Shown piece after piece: positions 18,124 to 27,883 of a stretch of 64,000 bases of DNA (position 1 is its first letter; each line of letters begins with the position of its first letter). A model generated the notes under the pieces. The model had not been told where the DNA came from. It did no database searches and saw only the letters and a list, made by a program, of their open reading frames with translations. The position numbers were made by a program, and so were the translations under genes. Source of the stretch: Exiguobacterium artemiae 255-15 (GTDB taxonomy: Bacteria; Bacillota; Bacilli; Exiguobacteriales; Exiguobacteriaceae); contig NC_010556.1 of the NCBI RefSeq assembly GCF_000019905.1, forward strand, positions 1,824,001-1,888,000. The letters are read 5' to 3'.

Positions 18124-19494
18124 TTATAAGATGAACTGACTTAAGTCACGATCATCTGCTACTTTTCCGACGCGGTCCATGACATATTGAGGTGTGATGG
18201 TGACGTCTGTCTCCGGCATCTCTGCCGCTTCAAACGATAATTCTTCTAATACACGTTCCATGATGGTATATAAACGGCGAGCACCGATATTATCTGTTTC
18301 ATCATTTACTTGTGCCGCAATCCGTGCAATTTGACGAATCGCGTCTTCCGTAAATGTGACATGGACTTGCTCTGCCCCAAGTAAAGCTTTATATTGCTTG
18401 AGCAATGCTTGGTTTGGTTCTGTCAAAATTTTGACGAAGTCATCTTCCGTCAGACTGTCGAGTTCGACCCGAATCGGGAAACGTCCTTGTAACTCCGGAA
18501 TCAGATCGGATGGTTTTGCCATGTGGAAAGCCCCGGCTGCAATGAATAACATATGATCGGTCTTCACAGGACCGTACTTCGTTACGACAGTCGAACCTTC
18601 GACGATTGGAAGGATATCACGCTGGACACCTTCGCGCGATACACCGGCGCTGTCTTGTCCCTTCGTGGCAATCTTATCGATTTCATCAACGAAGATGATA
18701 CCCATCTGTTCTGCACGACGAACGGCTTCATCATGGACTTCATTTAAATCGAGTAAACGTTCTGCTTCTTCTGCTGTCAAAATCGGACGTGCCTCTTTAA
18801 CGCTCAGCTGACGTTTTTTTGTTTTTTTCGGCATGACTTGTCCGAGCATATCCTGCAGATTCGCAAGACCTTCCATACCTTGTTGTCCGGAGAACAAATC
18901 CATTTGACGTTCTTCAATGTCCACATCAATCATGCGGTCTTCTAGTTGACCTTGGAACAGCTGTTGTCGAATGACAGAGCGATCGGCGGTGTCATTCGCA
19001 GTTTCTTGTTCAGGCGGTTTTTGGGTGCCACCGAATAACATCTCGAACGGATTTCCTCCACCGAGACCTGTCGACGCTTTTTTACCGACAAGTGCATCCA
19101 CAATCCGTTCATTCGCGACCGCTTCAGCCCGTTCTTTTAAAGCTTCCTTTTTCTCATCCTTGACGAGGCGGAGTGAAGCTTCGACTAGATCACGGACCAT
19201 TGATTCAACGTCCCGACCGACATAACCGACTTCTGTAAACTTCGTCGCTTCAATTTTAACGAATGGTGCGCGGACCAGTTTAGCAAGTCGACGGGCAATT
19301 TCTGTTTTCCCGACACCCGTCGGTCCGATCATCAGGATATTCTTTGGTGTCACTTCATCACGCAGGCTCGGATCGAGCAGTTGCCGGCGGTAACGATTTC
19401 GAAGTGCAATCGCGACGGCTCGTTTTGCATCCGCCTGACCAATGACATGTTCATTTAGTTTTTCCACGATTTGTCTCGGTGTAAATTCATGCAT
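18124..19494 (-). CDS. hslU: ATP-dependent protease ATPase subunit HslU (ClpY/CodX)
   Basis: AAA+ unfoldase that feeds substrates into the HslV peptidase. It has Walker [10 protein letters not shown] (about residue 58), Walker [12 protein letters not shown], the intermediate domain (about 110 to 245) and sensor/arginine-finger C-terminal region. It ends DRDLSQFIL, the C-terminal peptide that inserts into HslV. I use ATG at 19494 (456 aa), preceded by GGGGGAAG; the frame is open five codons further from a TTG. It overlaps the hslV end by eight bases. Confidence 0.97.
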   Translation of the reverse strand: MHEFTPRQIVEKLNEHVIGQADAKRAVAIALRNRYRRQLLDPSLRDEVTPKNILMIGPTGVGKTEIARRLAKLVRAPFVKIEATKFTEVGYVGRDVESMVRDLVEASLRLVKDEKKEALKERAEAVANERIVDALVGKKASTGLGGGNPFEMLFGGTQKPPEQETANDTADRSVIRQQLFQGQLEDRMIDVDIEERQMDLFSGQQGMEGLANLQDMLGQVMPKKTKKRQLSVKEARPILTAEEAERLLDLNEVHDEAVRRAEQMGIIFVDEIDKIATKGQDSAGVSREGVQRDILPIVEGSTVVTKYGPVKTDHMLFIAAGAFHMAKPSDLIPELQGRFPIRVELDSLTEDDFVKILTEPNQALLKQYKALLGAEQVHVTFTEDAIRQIARIAAQVNDETDNIGARRLYTIMERVLEELSFEAAEMPETDVTITPQYVMDRVGKVADDRDLSQFIL

Positions 19495-20038
19495 CTGCAC
19501 TTCCCCCAATCGTCTCTAAAATGATTTGATCATTTGTGAATACACATAACTCTCCCGCTGTTTCAAGAGCTGCACGGGCGATTTGCTCAGCCGTCATATG
19601 TCCGGCATGCCGAGCAAGTGCACGACCCGCCGCGAGAGCATAGTTGCCGCCTGAACCGATGGCTAAAATACCGTCATCCGGTTCGATTACTTCTCCGTTA
19701 CCGGAAACAAGCAGTAAATGTGTTCCGTCCATGACAAGCAACAAGGCTTCAAGTTGGCGTAACATTTTATCGCCGCGCCATTCCTTTGCTAATTCCACGG
19801 CTGCCCGTTGCAGGTTCCCGTTGTACATCTCAAGTTTTGCTTCAAACTTTTCGAATAGCGTAAACGCATCAGCTACACTTCCGGCAAATCCTGCAATCAC
19901 TTTTCCACCATAGAGACGCCGGACTTTTTTTGCACTTTTCTTCATGATGACCTGATTACCGAAAGTCACTTGTCCATCTCCGCTCATGGCAGATTGACCG
20001 TTATGTTGAATCGCAAAAATCGTCGTTGCATGAAACAT
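19487..20038 (-). CDS. hslV: ATP-dependent protease peptidase subunit HslV (ClpQ/CodW)
   Basis: Proteasome-like peptidase forming a two-tier hexameric ring under HslU. The conserved core is intact ([51 protein letters not shown]). ATG at 20038 with GGGAGGA upstream gives 183 residues beginning [11 protein letters not shown]. The open frame extends 60 codons upstream but that part is unlike HslV and lacks an equally placed site. The N-terminus lacks the two serines that precede FHATT in B. subtilis CodW, so Thr5 or Thr6 is the likely nucleophile after processing (see findings). Confidence 0.96.
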   Translation of the reverse strand: MFHATTIFAIQHNGQSAMSGDGQVTFGNQVIMKKSAKKVRRLYGGKVIAGFAGSVADAFTLFEKFEAKLEMYNGNLQRAAVELAKEWRGDKMLRQLEALLLVMDGTHLLLVSGNGEVIEPDDGILAIGSGGNYALAAGRALARHAGHMTAEQIARAALETAGELCVFTNDQIILETIGGSADA

Positions 20039-20051
20039 CCTATTTCCTCCC

Positions 20052-20930
20052 TTAGGCACGCGGATGCGCTTGCTGATAAACATGTCGTAGCCGCTCCGTC
20101 GTGACGTGTGTATATTGCCCTGTCGTCGATAATGAAGCATGCCCAAGCAATTCTTGCACCGCTCGTAAATCTGCTCCACGTTCCAGTAAGTCGGTCGCGA
20201 AACTATGTCGTAGAGCATGTGGTGTCACATGTTTCGATAAAAAGGGGTCTGCCTTTTTTAAGATTTTCCGAATTCCGTCCGTTGTCAGACGACGGCCTGA
20301 ACGGGAAAGAAAAACGGCTTGTTCCTCGTCCTCGGTCGGTTGTCGTTCTGCCAAATAGTCGGTCAAGGCTTTTCTCGCAAATGACCCGATCGGTGTAATC
20401 CGTTCTTTTCGTCCTTTTCCGTATACATGAACATATTCCAAGTCCGAATCTAAATCTTTTACGTTCAATCCGGCTAATTCACTGACACGCATCCCTGTTG
20501 CATATAGCAACTCAATCAATGCCACATTCCGTACACCTAATGCATCCGACGTTCGGAAGACTTCTAAAAATCGTTCGTATTCTGATGGGACTAAAAACGT
20601 CGGCAGCGTTTGGACACGCTTTGGTGCCTTTAATCCTTCAAATGGATTGACATCATTTGTATCCCGTGTCACAAAACGCCCGAACTGTTTCAAACAAGAT
20701 ACTTTTTGAGCAATCGTTGATTTAGATGCTTTTTGATCATAAAGAGCAAACAAATAACGCCGTGCAGTTGCCAATTCAATCGATCCCAGCTGATGATCGA
20801 GGCAAAAAGCGGCGTATTGTCGAAGTGTTTGATCATAAGAACGGCCCGTATTTGGAGATAATTGACGTTCGATGTGTACATACCGTAAAAACGATTTTCG
20901 CAGTACGTCAAACTCTAAGTCTACTCCCAT
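20052..20930 (-). CDS. xerC: Tyrosine recombinase XerC (CodV)
   Basis: Site-specific recombinase that resolves chromosome dimers at dif together with XerD. From ATG at 20930 (AAGGGGG upstream) it has 292 residues: an N-terminal SAM-like core-binding domain (about 5 to 90) and a C-terminal catalytic domain. The full active set is visible: Arg in [12 protein letters not shown], Lys in [15 protein letters not shown], the later His in [10 protein letters not shown] and the nucleophile Tyr in QYTHV. It is the first gene of the operon with hslV, hslU and codY, as codV in Bacillus. Confidence 0.95.
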   Translation of the reverse strand: MGVDLEFDVLRKSFLRYVHIERQLSPNTGRSYDQTLRQYAAFCLDHQLGSIELATARRYLFALYDQKASKSTIAQKVSCLKQFGRFVTRDTNDVNPFEGLKAPKRVQTLPTFLVPSEYERFLEVFRTSDALGVRNVALIELLYATGMRVSELAGLNVKDLDSDLEYVHVYGKGRKERITPIGSFARKALTDYLAERQPTEDEEQAVFLSRSGRRLTTDGIRKILKKADPFLSKHVTPHALRHSFATDLLERGADLRAVQELLGHASLSTTGQYTHVTTERLRHVYQQAHPRA

Positions 20931-20972
20931 GGATGAGCCCCCTTCTAACCATTTCATACTCGAATCGCCCTT

Positions 20973-21001
20973 AGCATAGCACACCGTAAGTAGTCTGACA
21001 A
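20973..21001 (-). promoter_or_regulatory. Sigma-A promoter of the xerC-hslV-hslU-codY operon
   Basis: On the minus strand TTGTCA (21001-20996) and TATGCT (20978-20973) are separated by exactly 17 bases, with TG one base before the -10. It lies 43 bases upstream of the xerC start. Confidence 0.75.
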
Positions 21002-21059
21002 TAGACCAAAAATCGGAAAAATGACAAAATTATCACGCTTTTATGACAAATCAAGAAAT

Positions 21060-21092
21060 GGGAGAAAAGAACGCTGGATTGCGTCTTCTCCC
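21060..21092 (-). terminator. Hairpin terminator after trmFO
   Basis: A stem of about 12 bp pairs GGGAGAAGACGC with its near-complement (two unpaired T) around a 6-base loop, just after the trmFO stop. The following minus-strand sequence (ATTTCTTGATT) is only modestly T-rich, so termination may be partial. Confidence 0.6.
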
Positions 21093-21101
21093 CCATCTCA
21101 C

Positions 21102-22406
21102 TTACATATCGGTAAAGTCTTTAATCGCTTCTAATGCCCGCTCGGCAAGGAGCGCATATTTTTCAGGTTTCTTCATACGACCTGTCTGTCCGACAAGTCC
21201 CGGTACCAATCCGAAGTTTGCGTTCATCGGCTGGAAGTTCTTTCCTTCCGTCGTCGTGATGTAATGTGCCATTGCACCCATCATCGTCTCTTTCGGGAAA
21301 GCGACCGGTTCCGCCTCATTGACGAGACGTGCCGCATTGATTCCTGCCGTCAAACCGGATGCCGCCGATTCAACGTATCCTTCAACCCCTGTCATCTGAC
21401 CGGCAAAGAACAGGTCATGACGTGTCCGCGTTTGATACGTCGGTTGCAACAGGTTCGGTGAATTGACGAACGTGTTCCGGTGCATGACACCGTAACGGAC
21501 GATTTCGGCATTTTCAAGACCCGGAATCAAACGGATGATCCGTTTTTGCTCGCCCCACTTCAAATGCGTTTGGAAACCGACCAGGTTAAACAGTGTCCCG
21601 GCTGAGTTATCCTGACGCAATTGAACAACGGCATACGGACGTTTACCGGTTTTCGGATCTTCGAGACCAACCGGTTTCATCGGTCCGAATAACAGTGTCT
21701 TCGGTCCGCGTGACGCCAGTACTTCAAACGGCATACACCCTTCGAAGTAGATTTCCTTCTCGAATTCCTTTAAAGGAACGACTTCCGCTTTGATCAACTC
21801 GTTATGGAAATGCGTAAACTCCTCTTCTGTCATCGGACAGTTCAAGTAAGCCGCTTCTCCTTTATCGTAACGTGACTTTAAATACACCTTATCGCGGTCA
21901 ATCGTATCACCGTCAAGAATCGGCGCGGCAGCATCAAAGAAGTACAGATAGTCTTCTCCGGTAAACTGCTTCAGTGATTCGGACAAAGCGGCACTTGTAA
22001 GGGGACCTGTTGCAACGATGGTCGGACCTTCCGGAATCGCTTCAAGTTCTTCATGATGAACCGTGACGTTTGGATGATTTTTTAATGTTTCCGTCACATA
22101 TCCGGCAAAGTCATGCCGGTCGACAGCGAGTGCTCCGCCTGCCGGCACACTTGCCAAGTCAGCTGCTTTCATGATGAGTGAGTCAAGTTGTCGCATTTCT
22201 TCTTTTAATACGCCGACTGCATTCGTCAGTTGATTCGCCCGCAGTGAGTTCGAGCAGACGAGTTCGGCAAACTGATCCGTATGGTGAGCAGGTGTCTGCT
22301 TGACTGGTCGCATTTCATATAAATCTACTTGTACACCGCGTTTCGCAAGTTGCCATGCTGCTTCAGAACCTGCGAGTCCGGCGCCGATTACGGTTACCCG
22401 TTTCAT
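21102..22406 (-). CDS. trmFO: tRNA (uracil-54-C5)-methyltransferase TrmFO (folate-dependent)
   Basis: Flavoprotein that makes ribothymidine at position 54 of tRNAs using methylene-tetrahydrofolate. The 434 residues show an N-terminal FAD-binding motif ([13 protein letters not shown]). The two segments holding the catalytically implicated cysteines of the family are present, ELVCSNSLR near residue 53 and [10 protein letters not shown] near 225. FAD-binding [13 protein letters not shown] lies toward the C-terminus. GAGGAGG at the end of topA precedes the start, so topA and trmFO are probably cotranscribed. Confidence 0.97.
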   Translation of the reverse strand: MKRVTVIGAGLAGSEAAWQLAKRGVQVDLYEMRPVKQTPAHHTDQFAELVCSNSLRANQLTNAVGVLKEEMRQLDSLIMKAADLASVPAGGALAVDRHDFAGYVTETLKNHPNVTVHHEELEAIPEGPTIVATGPLTSAALSESLKQFTGEDYLYFFDAAAPILDGDTIDRDKVYLKSRYDKGEAAYLNCPMTEEEFTHFHNELIKAEVVPLKEFEKEIYFEGCMPFEVLASRGPKTLLFGPMKPVGLEDPKTGKRPYAVVQLRQDNSAGTLFNLVGFQTHLKWGEQKRIIRLIPGLENAEIVRYGVMHRNTFVNSPNLLQPTYQTRTRHDLFFAGQMTGVEGYVESAASGLTAGINAARLVNEAEPVAFPKETMMGAMAHYITTTEGKNFQPMNANFGLVPGLVGQTGRMKKPEKYALLAERALEAIKDFTDM

Positions 22407-22409
22407 CGG

Positions 22410-24506
22410 TCATTCCTCCTCTTGCTCCTGATCGATGCGTGTTTCATGATGTCCACAAGACGTACATTCTACTTTCACACCGTTCTTGATTTTCTTTTGT
22501 ACCATCATACTGCTACAAACCGGACATGGTTCTTCAACCGGTTTATCCCATGAGACGAATTCACATTCCGGATAATTGGAACAGCCATAGAACAAACGGC
22601 CTTTTTTACTCCGGCGTTCGACGATCTCACCTGTTCCGCACGTCGGACATTTGACACCGATTTCAACTTGAATCGGTTTGGTGTTCCGACATTCGGGGAA
22701 GTTCGAACACGCCATGAATTTACCGTAACGTCCCATCTTGATGACCATCGCGTGACCGCAGACTTCACAATCTTCTCCGGCTGGTTCATCTTTGATTTCG
22801 ATTTTTTCGATTTCGGCTTCAGCACGCGTCAGTCGTTTTTCGAACGATTTATAAATCGGATCAACGACTTCGGTCCACTGCATGTCACCTTTTTCAATCG
22901 CGTCAAGTAAGGCTTCCATATCCGCCGTAAATTGAACGGTGATAAATTCTTGGAAATAATCACTGATCATGTCGATGACCAGCTCTCCGAGTTCAGTCGG
23001 CAGGAATTTTTTCTCTTCCAGCGTCACATAGCCGCGTTTTTGAATCGTATCCAGTGTCGGGGCATAGGTCGACGGACGACCGATTCCGAGTTCTTCCATC
23101 GCCCGGACGAGGCGTGCCTCTGTATACCGCGGTGGTGGTTGCGTAAAATGCTGTTTCGGTTCAATCATTTCCTGTTCCAAGACTTCTCCGTCTTCAAGCG
23201 CCGGTAATAATCCGTCCTTGACGTCCGTTACCGTCTCATCATCTGTGTCTTCAATATAGACTTTCATGAATCCAGCAAATTTAACCGTTGAACCGTTTGC
23301 GCGGAACATGACATCGTTTGAAACCAAATCCACTTTTACAGTATCGAGAACAGCCGGAGCCATCTGACTGGCAACAAACCGTTCCCAAATCAATTTGTAT
23401 AACCGGAACTGATCCCGGGACAAATACGATTTGACAAGCTGCGGATCACGCATCGTCGACGTCGGACGAACGGCTTCGTGGGCATCTTGCGAATTTGCCG
23501 CTTTTTTCTCTTTCCGTTTCTCAACAGCGATATATTCTTTTCCGTACGCATTTTCAATGAAGCCGTGCGCTTCGAGATTCGCCGTTTCAGAAGTTCGTGT
23601 CGAGTCTGTTCGCATGTAGGTGATCAAACCGACTGTCCCTTCTTTTCCGAGCTCGATTCCTTCATATAACTGCTGGGCAATCATCATCGTCTTTTTCGCA
23701 CGGAAGTTCAGCTTACGGGCTGCTTCCTGTTGGAGCGAACTCGTCGTAAACGGCAAGGCCGGATTACGCCGGCGTTCTTTTTTCGTCACGGAATCGACCG
23801 TAAAGGACTTGGATAGTTTAGCCAATACTTCATTGACTTCTTCTTCCGAGTGCAGTTCACGTTTCTTTCCGTCAATTCCGTAAAAATTCGCTTCCAGCTT
23901 TTCGCCGTTTGCATCAAGCTCCAGTTTGATCGTCCAATATTCTTCCGGTAAAAAGGCGTTGATTTCCTGTTCGCGGTCGATGATCATCTTCACGGCAACC
24001 GATTGAACACGTCCTGCTGACAAACCTTTTTTAATTTTCTTCCAAAGTAACGGACTCATGCTGTAACCGACAAGACGGTCCAAGATACGCCGTGCCTGTT
24101 GTGCATCGACAAGATCGTAGTTGATCTTGCGGGGTCTCTTGAACGAATCTTTGATGGCGTCTTTTGTGATTTCATTAAAGACAACCCGGCATTCTGTCGA
24201 TTCATCGACACCGAGGGCTTTCGCTAAGTGCCAAGCGATCGCTTCCCCTTCACGGTCCGGGTCGGCTGCGAGATAAATTTTTTGTGCTTTTTTAGCGGCC
24301 GTTTTCAATTCCTTTAAAACCGGCCCTTTACCACGAATCGTAATATACTTTGGTTCATAGTCATGTTCTACGTCAACACCCATTTGACTTTTCGGTAAGT
24401 CGATGACATGTCCCATCGAAGCTTTCACGGTATAGTTTGAACCGAGATAACGTTTGATGGTTTTTGCCTTTGCAGGTGATTCGACAATTACTAAATATTT
24501 TGCCAT
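22410..24506 (-). CDS. topA: DNA topoisomerase I
   Basis: Type IA topoisomerase that relaxes negative supercoils. The N-terminal Toprim domain has [12 protein letters not shown] and the acidic [14 protein letters not shown]. The active-site Tyr is in [12 protein letters not shown] (about residue 295). The C-terminus holds two intact four-Cys zinc ribbons (CEVCGHAM to [15 protein letters not shown] to CSNYPEC). A third follows, starting CPVC and ending CTSCGHH. At 698 residues it matches Bacillus TopA. Confidence 0.98.
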   Translation of the reverse strand: MAKYLVIVESPAKAKTIKRYLGSNYTVKASMGHVIDLPKSQMGVDVEHDYEPKYITIRGKGPVLKELKTAAKKAQKIYLAADPDREGEAIAWHLAKALGVDESTECRVVFNEITKDAIKDSFKRPRKINYDLVDAQQARRILDRLVGYSMSPLLWKKIKKGLSAGRVQSVAVKMIIDREQEINAFLPEEYWTIKLELDANGEKLEANFYGIDGKKRELHSEEEVNEVLAKLSKSFTVDSVTKKERRRNPALPFTTSSLQQEAARKLNFRAKKTMMIAQQLYEGIELGKEGTVGLITYMRTDSTRTSETANLEAHGFIENAYGKEYIAVEKRKEKKAANSQDAHEAVRPTSTMRDPQLVKSYLSRDQFRLYKLIWERFVASQMAPAVLDTVKVDLVSNDVMFRANGSTVKFAGFMKVYIEDTDDETVTDVKDGLLPALEDGEVLEQEMIEPKQHFTQPPPRYTEARLVRAMEELGIGRPSTYAPTLDTIQKRGYVTLEEKKFLPTELGELVIDMISDYFQEFITVQFTADMEALLDAIEKGDMQWTEVVDPIYKSFEKRLTRAEAEIEKIEIKDEPAGEDCEVCGHAMVIKMGRYGKFMACSNFPECRNTKPIQVEIGVKCPTCGTGEIVERRSKKGRLFYGCSNYPECEFVSWDKPVEEPCPVCSSMMVQKKIKNGVKVECTSCGHHETRIDQEQEEE

Positions 24507-24552
24507 TACAATCGCTCCCTATTAGAGGCGTACTCGTATTTTAATCTCACTT

Positions 24553-24582
24553 ATCATAGTAGTCTCGATTCCCATTTGTCAA
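24553..24582 (-). promoter_or_regulatory. Sigma-A promoter of topA
   Basis: A perfect TTGACA (24582-24577) and TATGAT (24558-24553) lie 18 bases apart on the minus strand, 47 bases before the topA ATG. The promoter lies within the last codons of dprA. Confidence 0.75.
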
Positions 24583-25381
24583 CGTTCATCAAGATACTTT
24601 TTGAAACTTCTTCCGGATTTAAGAGTGGAATCGCGCCTTCTGCAATCAATTGATTTGTTCCTTGAAAGTGTTTTTCCGTCGGACATCCCGGAATGCAGTA
24701 CACGTCTTTTCCTTGTTCAAGCGCATGTCCGGCTGTATTCATCGTCCCACTTTTCCGTGTCGCTTCGACGATGATCAATCCTGATGCCAAACCTGAGATG
24801 ATCCGGTTTCTTTCTAAAAATTGATGTTTTTTGACGGGTGTCGGAGCAGGATATTCCGATAAAAGCAGTCCGTCTTGTTGAATCCGTTGAAACAACGGCG
24901 CATGCCTTGCAGGATACAAAAAGTCAAACCCGCTCGCTAGTACGGCAATCGTCGCCTGATGATGTTTGAGGGAAAGACGGTGTACGAGAGAATCAATACC
25001 AAGTGCGCCACCCGACACGGTAACGAACGGCGATTCAAAAAATGGACGTAAGAAAGATAGACGTTTTGAGTGAGAAGGAGAAGGTTGACGGCTTCCGATG
25101 ATACTGATCATCGGCTGTCTCAATAAGGAAGGATCACCACTGAAGAAAAGTCCATAGACGGGTTGAGGAATCTGAAGTAACGGCATTGGGAAATACGGAT
25201 CTCCCGGAACAAGAAGGTTCGTTGGGACTTGATCCAATTGTAGGGCTTGCTGATAGCGGTTTTTGATGGATCTCGACACAGGCAAATCCTCTACCGGTAA
25301 AAGACCGTACTGCTCGATCAAGACAACGATTGAATACGGAACCCGGCAAGTCGCAAAACGTGCATACAGTTCTCTCTCCAT
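24554..25381 (-). CDS. dprA: DNA processing protein DprA (Smf)
   Basis: Loader of RecA on incoming single-stranded DNA during natural transformation. The 275 residues have an N-terminal helical region and an extended Rossmann domain with ISIIGSRQPS, SGGALGID, a FDFLYPARH strand, FLERNRIISGLASGLIIVEA and KSGTMNTAGHALEQGKDVYCIPG (ends KSGT and CIPG). It stops soon after the Rossmann fold, without a C-terminal winged helix. The segment usually reading SGLARGID or SGLAKGID has Leu in place of the basic residue. ATG at 25381 follows AAGGAG. Confidence 0.92.
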   Translation of the reverse strand: MERELYARFATCRVPYSIVVLIEQYGLLPVEDLPVSRSIKNRYQQALQLDQVPTNLLVPGDPYFPMPLLQIPQPVYGLFFSGDPSLLRQPMISIIGSRQPSPSHSKRLSFLRPFFESPFVTVSGGALGIDSLVHRLSLKHHQATIAVLASGFDFLYPARHAPLFQRIQQDGLLLSEYPAPTPVKKHQFLERNRIISGLASGLIIVEATRKSGTMNTAGHALEQGKDVYCIPGCPTEKHFQGTNQLIAEGAIPLLNPEEVSKSILMNVDKWESRLL

Positions 25382-25402
25382 TCATTACGCTCCTTTTATA
25401 TA

Positions 25403-25434
25403 GAAGAAAGCCGTCCTGATTAGATCAGGACAGC
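25403..25434 (-). terminator. Intrinsic terminator of sucCD
   Basis: An 11-bp stem (GCTGTCCTGAT with ATCAGGACGGC, one G-T pair) with a 3-base loop is followed by TTTCTTC on the minus strand. It lies in the gap between the sucD stop and the dprA start. Confidence 0.85.
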
Positions 25435-25445
25435 TGACATCTTGT

Positions 25446-26360
25446 TTAGTTCACAGTTGAACCTGTGACACATTCATCGTAAATACCGGCTTCTTTAATG
25501 ACACGAATTAACGTCTCACCAATGATTGCTGGTGTTTCTGCCACTTCGATCCCGTTGGCACGAAGTGTTTTGATTTTTTCTGCAGCAGTTCCTTTACCAC
25601 CTGAAATGATAGCACCGGCATGACCCATCCGTTTGCCTTCAGGCGCTGTCTGTCCACCGATGAATCCGATGACCGGCTTCGTCATGTTGGCTTTGACCCA
25701 CTCTGCCGCTTCTTCTTCTGCCGTTCCACCGATTTCACCAAGCATGATGACGGCTTTTGTTTCCGGATCTTCATTGAACGCTTTGAGCGTATCGATGAAG
25801 TCTGTTCCGTTGACCGGATCGCCACCGATTCCGACTGCAGTAGATTGACCAATTCCTGCTGTCGTCAATTGATGAACCGCTTCGTACGTCAACGTTCCAG
25901 AACGAGAAACGATACCAACGTGACCTGGTGTATGAATGTATCCAGGCATGATTCCGAGTTTCGCAACGCCCGGTGTAATCACACCCGGACAGTTTGGTCC
26001 AATCAGACGAACGGGTTTTCCGTCCAGGTAACGTTTTACTTTGACCATATCAAGAACCGGAATTCCTTCCGTGATACAGATGATCAAGGCGATGTTCGCA
26101 TCTGCCGCTTCCATGATGGCATCCGCTGCAAATGCAGGCGGTACATAGATGATCGAAGCATTGGCACCTGTTTTTTCGACTGCTTGAGCGACTGTATCGA
26201 AGACCGGTACACCTAATACTTCTGTGCCGCCCTTTCCTGGTGTCACACCACCGACGAGGTTCGTTCCGTAATCAATCATCTGTTCACCGTGGAACATTCC
26301 TTGATTCCCTGTAATTCCTTGAATGATGACTTTTGTTGATTCATTTACCCAAATACTCAT
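25446..26360 (-). CDS. sucD: Succinyl-CoA synthetase alpha subunit
   Basis: With SucC it interconverts succinyl-CoA and succinate with substrate-level phosphorylation in the TCA cycle. The 304 residues have the N-terminal CoA-binding Rossmann fold ([22 protein letters not shown]; ends IIQG and DYGT) and the phosphohistidine region [14 protein letters not shown]. Its ATG has a GGGGGAG site and starts 13 bases after sucC. Confidence 0.98.
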   Translation of the reverse strand: MSIWVNESTKVIIQGITGNQGMFHGEQMIDYGTNLVGGVTPGKGGTEVLGVPVFDTVAQAVEKTGANASIIYVPPAFAADAIMEAADANIALIICITEGIPVLDMVKVKRYLDGKPVRLIGPNCPGVITPGVAKLGIMPGYIHTPGHVGIVSRSGTLTYEAVHQLTTAGIGQSTAVGIGGDPVNGTDFIDTLKAFNEDPETKAVIMLGEIGGTAEEEAAEWVKANMTKPVIGFIGGQTAPEGKRMGHAGAIISGGKGTAAEKIKTLRANGIEVAETPAIIGETLIRVIKEAGIYDECVTGSTVN

Positions 26361-26373
26361 CCTTAGCTCCCCC

Positions 26374-27534
26374 TTACTTCACGAGCGCAGCAATTTTTTC
26401 TGCGCCGTCTGCCATTGATGTAGCTGCTGTAATCGCTAGACCTGAATCTTTGAGAATTTGTTTTCCGGCATCGACGTTTGTTCCTTCGAGACGGACGACG
26501 AGTGGCAATTCTAAGCCCACTTCTTTTGTTGCTGCAACGATACCTTCTGCAATGACGTCACATTTCATGATTCCACCAAAAATGTTAACGAAAATTCCTT
26601 TGACGTTCTCATCCGACAAAATCAATTTAAAGGCTTCTGTTACTTTCTCTTTCGTCGCACCGCCGCCAACATCAAGGAAGTTTGCCGGATCGCCGCTGAA
26701 GTGCTTGATGATATCCATCGTCGCCATGGCAAGTCCTGCACCGTTGACGAGACATCCGATGTTTCCGTCAAGTGCAATATAGTTTAAGTCATTTTTAGAA
26801 GCTTCCACTTCGCGTGGATCTTCTTCCGTTTCGTCACGAAGTGCAACGACATCGGCATGACGGTATAACGCGTTTGAATCAAAGTTCAGTTTTGCATCAA
26901 GTGCCAAAACATCACCGTCTTTTGTTGTGACGAGTGGATTGATCTCAGCGATTGAACAGTCTTTATCGACGAAGAATGTATACAATTTCGTCACCATGCC
27001 GACGAACTTGTTGACAAGCTTAACCGGAACACCCATTGCAAACGCCAGTTTACGCGCTTGGAAAGCTTGTAAGCCGACTGCCGGATCCACTACTTCTTTG
27101 ATAATTTTTTCCGGAGTTGCTTCTGCGACTTCCTCGATATCCATTCCGCCTTCACTTGAACCCATGATGACGACACGTCCCGTTACACGGTCAAGGACAA
27201 TCCCGAGATAGTATTCTTTGTCAATCGCACAACCTTCTTCAACAAGAAGACGTTGAATGACTTTACCTTCTGGACCTGTTTGATGCGTGACGAGTGTTTT
27301 GCCGAGTAACTCTGTCGCGAATTCTTTCACTTCTTCTTGCGATTTAGCCAATTTAACACCACCGGCTTTACCGCGACCCCCTGCGTGAATCTGTGCTTTT
27401 ACGACTTTGATCGGACCTGACAATTGTTCTGCTGCATCGACTGCCTCTTCGACTGTAAATGCTGCAATTCCGTTCGGAACAGGTACACCGTACGAACGAA
27501 GTAACTCTTTTGCCTGATATTCATGTACATTCAT
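26374..27534 (-). CDS. sucC: Succinyl-CoA synthetase beta subunit
   Basis: ATP-grasp subunit of succinyl-CoA synthetase. The 386 residues begin [20 protein letters not shown] and contain [19 protein letters not shown] near residue 45, and the C-terminal [17 protein letters not shown] segment. It heads a two-gene unit with sucD behind its own promoter and not directly coupled to the upstream ylqH gene. Confidence 0.98.
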   Translation of the reverse strand: MNVHEYQAKELLRSYGVPVPNGIAAFTVEEAVDAAEQLSGPIKVVKAQIHAGGRGKAGGVKLAKSQEEVKEFATELLGKTLVTHQTGPEGKVIQRLLVEEGCAIDKEYYLGIVLDRVTGRVVIMGSSEGGMDIEEVAEATPEKIIKEVVDPAVGLQAFQARKLAFAMGVPVKLVNKFVGMVTKLYTFFVDKDCSIAEINPLVTTKDGDVLALDAKLNFDSNALYRHADVVALRDETEEDPREVEASKNDLNYIALDGNIGCLVNGAGLAMATMDIIKHFSGDPANFLDVGGGATKEKVTEAFKLILSDENVKGIFVNIFGGIMKCDVIAEGIVAATKEVGLELPLVVRLEGTNVDAGKQILKDSGLAITAATSMADGAEKIAALVK

Positions 27535-27573
27535 GAAAAAATCCCCCTTAACCCCTTTAGTTTCGGCTCTTTC

Positions 27574-27602
27574 ATTGTAGTTAAAATTGGAAGCGCTGTC
27601 TA
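27574..27602 (-). promoter_or_regulatory. Sigma-A promoter of sucCD with cre-like overlap
   Basis: TAGACA (27602-27597) and TACAAT (27579-27574) are 17 bases apart on the minus strand, 40 bases before the sucC start. On the plus strand 27588-27601 reads TGGAAGCGCTGTCT, which matches the catabolite-response consensus TGWAARCGYTWNCW at 12 of 14 positions and overlaps the -35 box. CcpA control is inferred only. Confidence 0.6.
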
Positions 27603-27622
27603 TCGTTATCGACCGAAAGCAT

Positions 27623-27883
27623 TTATTTCTTCAAAATTTCCGTTTGATCGAGCTGATATAAAAAGGCAAACAACTCGGCAATGACTCCGTATAATTCGTT
27701 TGGAATTTGTTCCGAGACTTGAACGGTATTGAGCAATGTAATCAGTGTCGCGTCTTCACGGATTGGAATGTTGTGCTGTAACGCCTCTTCAAGAATTCGT
27801 TCCGCGACCCGTTCCGATCCTTTCGCGACGACCTTAGGCGCCTGCATCTGTTCCTCATACGATAAGGCGATGGCTTTTTTCAT
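27623..27883 (-). CDS. ylqH: FlhB C-terminal homologue (YlqH/FlhX type)
   Basis: Cytoplasmic protein of 86 residues aligned to the C-terminal fragment that FlhB produces after autocleavage. Its [32 protein letters not shown] (ends KAIALSY and ILEEA) parallels FlhB residues just after NPTH, and both end with a FAFLYQ/LAFVYQ motif. There is no membrane part and no NPTH. In other bacteria, for example Helicobacter pylori HP1575, such proteins can replace the FlhB C-terminal piece; whether this one does is unknown. It overlaps ylqG by four bases (ATGA). Confidence 0.88.
   Translation of the reverse strand: MKKAIALSYEEQMQAPKVVAKGSERVAERILEEALQHNIPIREDATLITLLNTVQVSEQIPNELYGVIAELFAFLYQLDQTEILKK

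Noticed and set aside
20039-20218. A 60-codon N-terminal extension of hslV.
   Set aside because: It overlaps the 3' end of xerC, looks unlike HslV and the ATG at 20038 has a strong ribosome site.
27623-27883. The short FlhB homologue as a broken flhB copy.
   Set aside because: It has an intact start overlapping ylqG, a clean stop, a full conserved domain and the same gene order in Bacillus, so it is a real small gene.
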